A DNA stretch of 64,000 nt, from IMG/VR virus record IMGVR_UViG_3300032322_001765, positions 156,868 through 220,867 of that record; one strand, written 5' to 3'. Below are positions 56,873-64,000 of this stretch, one piece after another. The stretch's first letter is position 1, and every line of letters begins with the position of its first letter. The position numbers and the translations under genes were made by a program. The notes under the pieces are model-generated. The model made no database searches. It had not been told where the DNA came from and saw nothing but the letters and a program-made list of their open reading frames with translations. This DNA comes from a virus.

Positions 56873-57786
56873 AGCAATATCACGACCTACTGGAATACAT
56901 TTTAAAAAACGGAGAAGAGAAAGATGATAGAACTGGCGTTGGTACTATTAGTACTTTTGGACATCAGCTTCGCTTTGATTTGCGTTTGGGATTTCCTGCC
57001 ATTACAACTAAAAAGTTGGCTTGGAAATCTTGCGTAGGTGAGTTGCTATGGTTCATTGAAGGATCAAGCGACGAACGTAGATTAGCACAAATTACACATG
57101 GTACAAAAGATGGGACTGTAACTATTTGGACTCCTAATGCACTCGCACCATATTGGAAACCTAAAGCAAATTTTGAAGGTGATTTAGGGCGAGTGTATGG
57201 AGTGCAATGGCGACATTGGAGAAGCGTTAAGAAAAGAGAAGTAGATGGAGCCTTCAAGGATAGTTTCGGTGTGTCATATCGTCGTATTGGCAACGATGTT
57301 GAAATTAAAGAAATTGACCAACTTAAGCTATTGATAGAAGGAATTAAAACTGATCCAAACGGTCGCAGACACATTTTGAATGCATGGAACGTGGGTGAAC
57401 TGGATCAAATGGCACTACCACCATGTCACGTAATGAGTCAATTTTATGTAAACAAGAATAAAGAACTTAGTTGCCATATGTATCAACGTAGTGTAGATGT
57501 TTTCTTAGGTCTTCCCTTTAACATTGCAAGCTACGCATTGTTAACTCATATGATAGCACAGGTGTGTAATTTAAAAGTTGGTGAATTAATCATTAGTACA
57601 GGTGACACACATATCTATAAAGATCATATAGAGCAAGTAAAAGAACAGTTGAGTAGACAAGAATATCCCTTACCAACATTAATGCTCACACACGACATAG
57701 AGGATATATCGCAATTTACCATGAACGATATTTACTTAGATAATTATCAGAGTCATGGTCCATTAAAGGCTACAATGGCAGTATGA
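56869..57786 (+). CDS. thyA: Thymidylate synthase (ThyA type)
   Basis: This 305-residue protein starts at MKQYHDLLEYIL, overlapping the folA stop. It has DRTGVGTISTFGHQLRFDL, the catalytic cysteine in MALPPCHVMSQFYV, SCHMYQRSVDVFLGLPFNIASYA and HIYKDH. It converts dUMP to dTMP using methylene-tetrahydrofolate; DHFR next door recycles the dihydrofolate formed. Confidence 0.96.
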   Translation: MKQYHDLLEYILKNGEEKDDRTGVGTISTFGHQLRFDLRLGFPAITTKKLAWKSCVGELLWFIEGSSDERRLAQITHGTKDGTVTIWTPNALAPYWKPKANFEGDLGRVYGVQWRHWRSVKKREVDGAFKDSFGVSYRRIGNDVEIKEIDQLKLLIEGIKTDPNGRRHILNAWNVGELDQMALPPCHVMSQFYVNKNKELSCHMYQRSVDVFLGLPFNIASYALLTHMIAQVCNLKVGELIISTGDTHIYKDHIEQVKEQLSRQEYPLPTLMLTHDIEDISQFTMNDIYLDNYQSHGPLKATMAV

Positions 57787-58013
57787 TAAAGGTAGTTGTC
57801 CATAAATTTAATATGAGTGATGTTGAAGATCCTGATTTATGGGCAGCGCAAACATTTCTTGAATGGGAAAAATCTGACAAGGGCACTTGGATAATGGAAA
57901 ACGCTAAAGAGCCTACTTGGCATAGAAACCCACATCAATATGGTTGGCAATATACTATTACTGCTGATCTGTCTGAAGAACAACTTACTTACTACAAATT
58001 AAGATACGAATGA
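57783..58013 (+). CDS. Conserved phage hypothetical protein (76 aa)
   Basis: Starts MIKVVVHKFNMSDVEDPDLW; contains LWAAQTFLEWEKSDKGTWIMENA and HQYGWQYTITADLSEEQLTYYKL. I have the impression of homologues in T4-type cyanophages, function unknown. ATGA overlaps on both sides tie it to thyA and the epimerase. Confidence 0.8.
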   Translation: MIKVVVHKFNMSDVEDPDLWAAQTFLEWEKSDKGTWIMENAKEPTWHRNPHQYGWQYTITADLSEEQLTYYKLRYE

Positions 58014-58975
58014 ACATTATAGTTACAGGTGGAATGGGCCTCATAGGGCATAATATTGTTTCTAAATTAGAAAATGATCATAGAATTACTATTATTGATA
58101 ATCATACTAATTATGGTTTTATACCTAATAAGCAAATAGATAGTCTCATTAATTTAAGAAGGAAAAAAATCAGCAAATACAAAAATCATATTGCTGATAT
58201 AGTCAACGAACACGCATTAGATATTATCTTTAGTGCTAATTCACCTGAATTAGTAATTCATTGTGCAAGTTATCCTAGACAAAAAGCAGTTGAAGCTAAT
58301 CCAATAATGGCTGCTAAATCTATGTGTGTAGGACTCACTACTCTTTTAGAAGCCTGTATAAAATTTAACGTAAAAAGATTCGTCTACATCAGTTCTAGTA
58401 TGGTATATGGTGATTTTGAAAATGATGTGACCGAAGAAAGTGTATGTAGCCCAATTGGTCAATATGGAATCTTTAAACTAATGGGTGAAAAGCTAGTACA
58501 AGATTACAGTAGAAGAACAGGAATGGAACATGTAATTATTCGTCCTAGTGCTGTATATGGAGAATTGGATGTTGAAGATAGAGTGGTTAGTAAATTTGTA
58601 CTAGGTGCTATTCGAGGTGATACTTTAAAGGTAAACGGACCGGATGAAGTTTTAGATTTTACATATGTCGATGATGCAGCAGAGGGAATAGTCCAAGCAG
58701 CATTAAGTCCCAACACTACGAATCAAATTTATAATATTACACGTAGCGCAGACCGTCTTTGGACTCTGAAAGATGCAGCAGAACTTGCTATACAACTAGC
58801 AGGTAAAGGAGAACTCATTGTAGGTCCCAGAGATTTGAGCTTCCCTAAACGCGGTAGATTATCTATTGACAAAGCCATACAAGACTTTAATTACAGTCCT
58901 AAAACAAATGTAGAAGAAGGATTTAAAAAATATTACGAATGGTTAAGGAATTCTGATATCTTCCATGCTAAATAG
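58010..58975 (+). CDS. NAD-dependent epimerase/dehydratase (extended SDR)
   Basis: This 321-residue protein has GGMGLIGHNIV (residues 8-18) as NAD-binding GxxGxxG and the catalytic YxxxK in GQYGIFKLMGEK (near 158-169), with SSSMVYGD supplying Ser. RPSAVYGE and FTYVDDAAEGI are typical of nucleotide-sugar epimerases. It probably acts on a sugar nucleotide for surface glycan or DNA/protein glycosylation. Confidence 0.9.
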   Translation: MNIIVTGGMGLIGHNIVSKLENDHRITIIDNHTNYGFIPNKQIDSLINLRRKKISKYKNHIADIVNEHALDIIFSANSPELVIHCASYPRQKAVEANPIMAAKSMCVGLTTLLEACIKFNVKRFVYISSSMVYGDFENDVTEESVCSPIGQYGIFKLMGEKLVQDYSRRTGMEHVIIRPSAVYGELDVEDRVVSKFVLGAIRGDTLKVNGPDEVLDFTYVDDAAEGIVQAALSPNTTNQIYNITRSADRLWTLKDAAELAIQLAGKGELIVGPRDLSFPKRGRLSIDKAIQDFNYSPKTNVEEGFKKYYEWLRNSDIFHAK

Positions 58976-58981
58976 TAGACT

Positions 58982-59431
58982 ATGTGGATACTATCAATTA
59001 CACCCGTTTGGGTCTTTCATGCAATTACTTTAGCAGGAATCATTGGAATCATATCAGGTTTCTTGCTAGCCTTCATTCCTTTTATAAGACAATATAAACT
59101 TCCAATCCAAGTTATCAGTATTGTATTATTAGTCTCTGGAATTTTTATGGAAGGGGCTATGCTTAACGAGCAAGTTTGGTTGCTAAAAGTAGCTGAAATG
59201 GAACAGAAAATGGCTGAGGCAGAAGCCAAATCAGCACAAGAAAATGTTAAATTAGTTGAAAAAATTGTAGTTAAGAAAGAGTACATTAAATCTCGCGGTC
59301 GTGATATTGTAAAATATATTGACAAAGAAATCGTAAAATATGATTCAAAGTTTGCAGCCGGCGGGCAATGCGAAATTCCTAAAGAATTCTATAAAGCAAT
59401 AAATGATGCTGCGCAGGAGCCAAACAAATGA
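58982..59431 (+). CDS. Inner-membrane spanin (Rz-like)
   Basis: This 149-residue protein has two hydrophobic segments at the N-terminus (about residues 10-31 and 40-58), then a coiled-coil periplasmic helix (WLLKVAEMEQKMAEAEAKSA onward) and a C-terminal region with one Cys. The overlap with a small lipoprotein gene (ATGA) is the hallmark of Rz/Rz1-type spanin pairs, which fuse inner and outer membranes during lysis. The start is preceded by GCTAAATA 7 nt upstream. Confidence 0.75.
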   Translation: MWILSITPVWVFHAITLAGIIGIISGFLLAFIPFIRQYKLPIQVISIVLLVSGIFMEGAMLNEQVWLLKVAEMEQKMAEAEAKSAQENVKLVEKIVVKKEYIKSRGRDIVKYIDKEIVKYDSKFAAGGQCEIPKEFYKAINDAAQEPNK

Positions 59432-59694
59432 AAAAAATAGTAATTATTTCTATGCTATTATTAACAGGATGCTCAACAGTAGTGCCTGTAAAAGCTAAAT
59501 TCCCTGAGGCACCTGACATGCTAATGACTAAGTGCCCAGCACTGACGCAGGTTAAAGAAGATGCTAAGTTAAGTGAAATTGCAACTTCAGTAGCGAATAA
59601 CTACACAACTTATTATGAGTGTGCAGTTATTGCTAGGGGTTGGCAAGACTGGTATCAGATACAGAAGAATATTTACGAAAACGCTGGTAAGTAA
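59428..59694 (+). CDS. Outer-membrane spanin lipoprotein (Rz1-like)
   Basis: This 88-residue protein has a lipobox LLLTGC (Cys15) after a short signal peptide. It contains MTKCPALTQVKEDAKLSE and a C-terminal NYTTYYECAVIARGWQDWY segment resembling o-spanins. It pairs with the preceding gene by overlap. It indicates a Gram-negative host. Confidence 0.78.
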   Translation: MKKIVIISMLLLTGCSTVVPVKAKFPEAPDMLMTKCPALTQVKEDAKLSEIATSVANNYTTYYECAVIARGWQDWYQIQKNIYENAGK

Positions 59695-60132
59695 TTAATT
59701 ACACCAGCTTTGTTTCGCTTCACCAAAGTATTCTCTAGCAAATCCATTTTGAATAAGCATACTGCGCAAGCTTTGTCCATCTAGGATCAAATCACCTAGA
59801 ACACGTCCTCCAAACTTGTCCCAGCTGTACAAAATAACTTGACGTTTGGTCGACTTTGCAACTGCATTATTTGTAAATTTTGATGCAAGCATGCCTCTTT
59901 CGTTTTCTTGTGGGCATTGGGCACGATGACCTTTTTCAGGGGTATCAACTCCATAAACACGAACAGCAAGCTCAGGCTTTAACGGTGCAGGCAAAAATGG
60001 GGCAGAAATAACGACAGTATCTCCGTCGCTCACTCTAATAATTTGAGCATCGTAAGTAACCCCTTGAGGAGCTTTAGCTGCAAGCGCACTTGCAGAAACC
60101 AGTAATAGTAGTGTAGTGATATATTTTTTCAT
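59695..60132 (-). CDS. Secreted thermonuclease-like nuclease (SNase family)
   Basis: This 145-residue protein has a signal peptide (MKKYITTLLLLVSASALA) and the SNase core. IIRVSDGDTVVI provides the metal Asp, VRVYGVDTPEKGHRAQCP the Arg/Asp site, and GRVLGDLILDGQSL + NGFAREYFG the C-terminal motifs. It would cut DNA or RNA in the periplasm or outside the cell. It converges with the spanin gene; a GATAAATA box lies 7 nt before its ATG. Confidence 0.9.
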   Translation of the reverse strand: MKKYITTLLLLVSASALAAKAPQGVTYDAQIIRVSDGDTVVISAPFLPAPLKPELAVRVYGVDTPEKGHRAQCPQENERGMLASKFTNNAVAKSTKRQVILYSWDKFGGRVLGDLILDGQSLRSMLIQNGFAREYFGEAKQSWCN

Positions 60133-60139
60133 AGTATAT

Positions 60140-60147
60140 TATTTATC
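60140..60147 (-). promoter_or_regulatory. T4-late-promoter-like box before nuclease gene
   Basis: Minus-strand GATAAATA, 7 nt before the ATG at 60132. A plus-strand GATAAATA (60153-60160) lies 20 nt before the divergent virion gene, giving a back-to-back pair. Confidence 0.45.
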
Positions 60148-60180
60148 TTGACGATAAATATAGAATAATGGGATACAAAA

Positions 60181-60957
60181 ATGACTATAACCGTAGCAAA
60201 CATTGATATTGGTGACTTACCCAATGACGGAACGGGTGATCCGTTACGAATTGCATTTGAAAAAATCAATCAAAACTTTATTGATTTAGCAAATGGTTTA
60301 CCTGCAGGACCAGAAGGATCGTTCCAATATAATGCAAACGGTGAAAGCAACGGTACCGCAAACTTTACATATGTTGAGGCTAACAACACCATACGATTAG
60401 GTGCAAACATATTACCAATTAGTAACACACTAACTATAGGTACAGTTGCAAACACAGTTGCCAATCTTTATGTAGGTAATTCAGGATTCTACGTTGGTAA
60501 TATCAATGTCGTAGAGTCAGGAAACATACTTAGTTTCCCTATTCGTGTATTACCAAGTGCAAAAGCAAGTTTTGCCATTAACAATCTTAATGCAGATGGC
60601 AATATAACAGCGAACGGGTCACTATCTGTTAGTAATCTAAAGTTCGGTGGATTCACAGCGAATACATCAAATAATGCAGCCGATCAAATAATTTTTGAAT
60701 ATCCAGCTACAGCGTTTAAAACAGGTAAAGTTGTTTTGAAAACGACACAAAATGACGATGTGCAAACTGCTACCATTGACATAACTAAAGCAGGAACTAA
60801 CGCAACAGCTAATTTTAGTGTATATGGTACAATATTCATTGGAGCACCATTAACAAACTATGAAGTTGACATTGGATATGGAAATATAAGATTGAAGGTA
60901 AGTCCATTGTTAAATACACTGATGGTGCATGAAGGCACATATCAAATTACAGGTTAA
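60181..60957 (+). CDS. Virion protein with fibre-like repeats (258 aa)
   Basis: N-terminal MTITVANIDIGDLPNDGTGDPLRIAFEKINQNF is the structural-protein opening used by many T4-type fibre/baseplate proteins. GPEGSFQYNANGESNGTANFTYVEANN and TVANTVANLYVGNSGFYVGNI resemble the giant fibre repeats. Probably a tail-associated protein. Preceded by a late-promoter-like box. Confidence 0.75.
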   Translation: MTITVANIDIGDLPNDGTGDPLRIAFEKINQNFIDLANGLPAGPEGSFQYNANGESNGTANFTYVEANNTIRLGANILPISNTLTIGTVANTVANLYVGNSGFYVGNINVVESGNILSFPIRVLPSAKASFAINNLNADGNITANGSLSVSNLKFGGFTANTSNNAADQIIFEYPATAFKTGKVVLKTTQNDDVQTATIDITKAGTNATANFSVYGTIFIGAPLTNYEVDIGYGNIRLKVSPLLNTLMVHEGTYQITG

Positions 60958-60958
60958 A

Positions 60959-61348
60959 ATGAGAGCATACGAATTTTTAAGCGAATCACAGAAGGGCAAG
61001 CTTACCAATAGACAGGGCCGCGCCGCAGTTGGAATCGACCTATTCCGTGACAAAGAATTCGCAGATAGAATATATGAATTAAACAGAGTAATGATGGCTG
61101 TTGCTGCGGCAGACGGAACTAATCCAATCAATATTGATCACGAAAGCTGGTCGGGAAGAGAAAATCTTGCTGTACCTTATAGTTCTATAGAACAAAAAAT
61201 GTTATCTCAAGCATTCGCTGCTGTAGGGTCGCATCACGAGGATCTAACAAAAGGTGATTTGAGAAGCATGGAATTACAAGATACTTACACACAAAGCCCT
61301 GTCATAGGGTTTAAAGGGTTTTCAGGCGAGAAAAAGTCAAAAAAATAA
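60959..61348 (+). CDS. Hypothetical virion-associated protein (129 aa)
   Basis: Start at MRAYEFLSESQKGKLTNRQG, overlapping the previous stop. The N-terminal MRAxEFx motif recurs in the 62382 product and in other T4-type phage proteins thought to enter the prohead; here the role is inferred. Central region EFADRIYELNRVMMAVAAADG is helical. Confidence 0.7.
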   Translation: MRAYEFLSESQKGKLTNRQGRAAVGIDLFRDKEFADRIYELNRVMMAVAAADGTNPINIDHESWSGRENLAVPYSSIEQKMLSQAFAAVGSHHEDLTKGDLRSMELQDTYTQSPVIGFKGFSGEKKSKK

Positions 61349-61395
61349 TAACGGTATAATTTTCTGCTAAGTATAGATTACTTAACAGGAAACCT

Positions 61396-62088
61396 ATGTT
61401 AGATATAAACAAAACACTTGATCTAGTCAAACTTAAATTTTTCAATGAATGGTTGTATAGCTCTCATTTATATGATGAGGGTGAAACCGAACTCCACAAA
61501 AAACTCAATGATGAGATGGTTTCATCATATTTTGATACACTAGGATTGCCCAAAGATGCATCAATATTAGATGTATATTGTGGTACTGGTTATTTCTTAG
61601 ATTCTATGAAGGAACGTGGTTATACAAATGTAACAGGTATAACTCTTAGTGAAAATAATGCCAAGCAGTGCAAAGATAAAGGTCATAACGTAAAACTTTA
61701 TGATCCGACCTTTCTTCCGCAAAGTGATGGATTCGTAGATGAGTCTGTTGATTTTATATATTGCCGTCATTATCTACATCACAGTCCATATCCTATCTTT
61801 ACATTAATAGAATATAATAGATTATTAAAACTTAAGGGTAGAATCTTTATTGAAGTTCCTAGTCCTGAATGTGAAAGACCTCATGAATACAATCCTAACC
61901 ATTACAGTATTATGGGTCATAGACAATTAGACGCTTTATTAACAAGAACCGGATTTAAAGTAGAAAGATTCAATGACATTGAATTCGACTTAACTTCTAC
62001 AGCCGACAAAGATAAAGAACCCAAAACAGTCAAAGAAAAATACTTTGCTATTTTAGCCACTAAGAAAAATCCGTTAGATATTAAATAA
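61396..62088 (+). CDS. Class I SAM-dependent methyltransferase
   Basis: This 230-residue protein has SILDVYCGTGYFLDSMKERG (motif I), TGITLSENNAKQC (motif II) and VDFIYCRHYLHHSPYPIF (motif IV region). RLLKLKGRIFIEVPSPECERPHEYNPNHYS is like glycan- or small-molecule-type methyltransferases. AGGAAA precedes the ATG. Target unknown. Confidence 0.87.
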   Translation: MLDINKTLDLVKLKFFNEWLYSSHLYDEGETELHKKLNDEMVSSYFDTLGLPKDASILDVYCGTGYFLDSMKERGYTNVTGITLSENNAKQCKDKGHNVKLYDPTFLPQSDGFVDESVDFIYCRHYLHHSPYPIFTLIEYNRLLKLKGRIFIEVPSPECERPHEYNPNHYSIMGHRQLDALLTRTGFKVERFNDIEFDLTSTADKDKEPKTVKEKYFAILATKKNPLDIK

Positions 62089-62095
62089 ATACGTC

Positions 62096-62377
62096 ATGAC
62101 CTTTGACGTATGGAAACAATCTAAATTACAGAACGGTCTTGATAAACTCAAGACCGTTTCCTTGCCCGACCACCAATCTGATAACCTAGAGGATATTAAG
62201 CGTCTAGCTGGTATAAACAATGTTGAAAAATTAGCAAACGAAATGAACATGAGTTATACAGGAACTGAAAAAGCAAGACTAATGAAAAAACATAATATCC
62301 AACCGGGTACCCCTGAGTGGTTTCAACTTTGGTTCAGTTTACCCAAGCTCACTGGTGAGAAACCTGTAGATAAATAA
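62096..62377 (+). CDS. Conserved small phage protein (93 aa)
   Basis: Contains DNLEDIKRLAGINNVEKLAN and GTPEWFQLWFSLPKLTGEKP, a motif I associate with small T4-type phage proteins. The ATG is preceded by AATAAATA 4 nt upstream and no ribosome binding site. Function unknown; the location suggests a virion role. Confidence 0.75.
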   Translation: MTFDVWKQSKLQNGLDKLKTVSLPDHQSDNLEDIKRLAGINNVEKLANEMNMSYTGTEKARLMKKHNIQPGTPEWFQLWFSLPKLTGEKPVDK

Positions 62378-62381
62378 TAAT

Positions 62382-62654
62382 ATGAGAGCAACTGAATTCA
62401 TAAGGCAACTACTTGATCTAATAGACAATGTAAGTGATACAGCCGACGATAAAAAAGATTACGAATTAGAAACCACAGAAGATTGTGGGTGTAACGACGG
62501 ACAGGCTGAATACAGCAACAGCCCCAAAGAACAATATACAAGTAATGATACTATTATGAGTATGGGTAATGACATTAATATGCCAAAACATCCAGCTGAT
62601 ATTAGAGTCTCATCGGTTGCTTTATATCCAGAAGCTGCCTACAAAGGTAAATAA
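62382..62654 (+). CDS. Hypothetical virion-associated protein (90 aa)
   Basis: Starts MRATEFIRQLLDLIDNV, sharing the MRAxEF opening with the 60959 product. Acidic middle (ETTEDCGCNDGQAEY) with a CGC motif. GATAAATA lies 5 nt before the ATG. No family known. Confidence 0.72.
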   Translation: MRATEFIRQLLDLIDNVSDTADDKKDYELETTEDCGCNDGQAEYSNSPKEQYTSNDTIMSMGNDINMPKHPADIRVSSVALYPEAAYKGK

Positions 62655-62657
62655 TAT

Positions 62658-63095
62658 ATGGCTTCCATTAATATTACTGTGCAAAGCTTATTAAATGCAG
62701 CACAATATGATCCTTACACAGTGGATGATACGACTACTGTAGGTACATTTAAATCGACTATTGAATCAGCGACCGGATGCAATGTATCATGGTTTAGTTT
62801 AGTCTTTAATAATCAAGAACTGAATACCGCAAACACACTAGCATCTTATTCAATCGTAAATAATTCAATGTTAAGAACAGCAAATAAAATAGCTAGATTA
62901 ACTACACTAGAGGATCGACAAAAAGGTAAATTAAATTTGTCTCAATTAGAAAGATTAGATTTATCGAATCCAAGGCCGTATTATGATATAGAAGAATTAC
63001 CTACTCAGTACAGTGGAAATACAATTGTTGACAATCCAAACCCAGGTGGGCTAATAGAAGGCAGACCTTGGGTAGACACACCACCAGGACCATAA
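62658..63095 (+). CDS. Ubiquitin-like-fold virion protein (145 aa)
   Basis: Residues about 5-75 match the ubiquitin pattern strand by strand: TVGTFKSTIESATGCNVSWF corresponds to the helix and loop region, SLVFNNQELN to LIFAGKQLE, TLASYSIVNNSMLRT to TLSDYNIQKESTLHL. The C-terminus is Pro/Gly-rich (GRPWVDTPPGP) and has no terminal GG, so conjugation is unlikely. It lies among structural genes and may be a virion adaptor or decoration protein. Confidence 0.7.
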   Translation: MASINITVQSLLNAAQYDPYTVDDTTTVGTFKSTIESATGCNVSWFSLVFNNQELNTANTLASYSIVNNSMLRTANKIARLTTLEDRQKGKLNLSQLERLDLSNPRPYYDIEELPTQYSGNTIVDNPNPGGLIEGRPWVDTPPGP

Positions 63096-63096
63096 T

Positions 63097-64000
63097 ATGC
63101 CATCAGTACCAGATCCAGCCAATGTAAAGCCTTGGTATCTTAGAAACATAACAGAAGCACTAGCACTTGATGAGGCTAGTGGTAATGTTTATGTTCGCAC
63201 TGGCTTTACTGGAAACATTATTATTGAAGGTAATGTAAGTATTCCAGGCACAATAACAGTAAACAGTTCTCCTGAAGATCCAGTGCATGTTCATTTAGAT
63301 GAAATAGGCACAAGTGGAATACTTGATGTGCCTTATCTTCCTGTTAGTGTTGTCGGCAACATTGCAAACATAACAGGCAATGTTAATGTAACGCAAGGAA
63401 CTGTTCCTTGGTCAGTGTCAGGCAATGTCAATGCTAACATTACTGGTGGAAATGTTAGCATTACCGGTAATATTGCAGGTATAACAAGTAATGTAACAAT
63501 AGTTGACGGCGGCGGAAGTATTACAGTAGATGGCAATGTGGGTATTACTGGAAATGTTAACATTGGCACCATGCCTAATGTTAATGCTAATATTACTGGT
63601 GGTAATGTTACAGTCAGTCAAGGTACAACACCTTGGTCTGTGTCAGGTAATGTAAATGCGAATGTAACTGGCGGTAATGTATCTGTTACTGGAAGTGTAA
63701 ATGCAAATGTTACGGGAGGCAATGTCAGCATTACAGGCAACATTGCAGGCATTACTTCATTACCTAATATACAAGCAAACATAACAGGTGGTAATGTAAG
63801 TGTCACTGGTAATGTAAATGCGAATGTAACTGGCGGTAATGTAACAGTCACTCAAGGCACAACACCTTGGTCAATTAGTGGTAATGTTAATGCTACTCTC
63901 AACAGCAATGCTAATGTAGTTATTTCGGGATTCAGTGGAGCAACTTCTGATGCATTTGGTCGTTTAAGGGTAAGTGAACCATATACATTATTTGATACTA
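63097..64000 (+). CDS. Repeat-rich tail fibre/virion protein (C-terminus beyond window)
   Basis: Open reading frame from MPSVPDPANVKPWYLRNITEAL to the window edge (301 codons visible). After about 85 residues it becomes NVNANITGGNVSITGNIAG-type repeats of NxTGGNV with TQGTTPWSVSGNV spacers, then a conserved FGRLRVSEPYTLFD block typical of phage tail proteins. Minus-strand frames in this stretch are shadows of the repeats. Confidence 0.85.
   Translation, partial: MPSVPDPANVKPWYLRNITEALALDEASGNVYVRTGFTGNIIIEGNVSIPGTITVNSSPEDPVHVHLDEIGTSGILDVPYLPVSVVGNIANITGNVNVTQGTVPWSVSGNVNANITGGNVSITGNIAGITSNVTIVDGGGSITVDGNVGITGNVNIGTMPNVNANITGGNVTVSQGTTPWSVSGNVNANVTGGNVSVTGSVNANVTGGNVSITGNIAGITSLPNIQANITGGNVSVTGNVNANVTGGNVTVTQGTTPWSISGNVNATLNSNANVVISGFSGATSDAFGRLRVSEPYTLFDT

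Noticed and set aside
62658-63095. A functional ubiquitin conjugation system
   Set aside because: The ubiquitin-like protein lacks a C-terminal GG and no activating or conjugating enzyme is visible nearby.
63333-63851. Minus-strand frames rich in Pro/Thr/Val near the window end
   Set aside because: They mirror the NxTGGNV repeats of the plus-strand fibre gene that runs off the window.

Overview
The window looks like part of a large T4-type (myovirus-like) phage genome. It is AT-rich and tightly packed, with many ATGA and TAATG gene overlaps. It carries a very large tail fibre, three collar-type adhesin paralogues, a spanin pair, linked dihydrofolate reductase and thymidylate synthase genes, a long tRNA array and TATAAATA-like (T4 late promoter-like) boxes. 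The inferred host is a Gram-negative proteobacterium, probably a methylotroph and perhaps betaproteobacterial. The reasons are a PqqA-like peptide (precursor of the methanol dehydrogenase cofactor PQQ), a serine-glyoxylate aminotransferase, an outer-membrane phosphate porin, Pho-box promoters and a two-piece permuted tmRNA. The host assignment is inference.

Layout. (1) 1-23.4 kb is a dense biosynthetic block, mostly on the minus strand. It holds twelve radical SAM proteins: three with a cobalamin-type N-terminus, two with a Tes/MJ0619-like cysteine N-terminus, and several SPASM/twitch types. Interleaved are three cupin/2OG-type oxygenases, two methyltransferases, a PLP transaminase, a QueC-like PP-loop ATPase, an NAD(P) oxidoreductase, an SGNH hydrolase, a kinase-like protein and a tandem glycosyltransferase-like protein. 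(2) 23.4-33.4 kb is a plus-strand RNA region. It has 28 tRNA genes reading all 20 amino acids (one is an initiator tRNA), several perfect 17-bp-spacer sigma70 promoters, two homologous CCA-sequestering hairpins, a duplicated structured-RNA motif, small ORFs, an HNH nuclease, a PqqA-like peptide with its own promoter and terminator, sgaA, and a circularly permuted tmRNA. (3) 33.4-42.1 kb holds phosphate-starvation and redox functions: pstS, an OprP/O-type porin, a PlcP/LpxH-like phosphoesterase with a GT2 glycosyltransferase (lipid remodelling), AhpC-like peroxiredoxin and AhpD-like protein. Pho boxes of identical architecture lie before pstS and before the phosphoesterase. (4) 42.1-51.1 kb (minus) holds the tail-fibre genes and a double-DSBH oxygenase. 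(5) 51.2-59.7 kb (plus) holds a SprT-like protein, a MoxR/VWA pair, folA-thyA, an epimerase and spanins. (6) 59.7-64 kb holds a nuclease and virion-type genes, including a ubiquitin-like protein and a repeat-rich fibre protein that runs off the end.

The most striking result is a 23-residue PqqA homologue at 24363-24434 that has the Glu15/Tyr19 pair used to build PQQ. It sits hidden in the tRNA array with a sigma70 promoter, a perfect Shine-Dalgarno sequence and a terminator. No PqqB, C, D or E homologue is recognisable here, so it would have to feed the host pathway. Taken together, the phage appears equipped to sustain methanol oxidation/C1 metabolism, phosphate uptake, membrane phospholipid replacement and translation in the infected cell.
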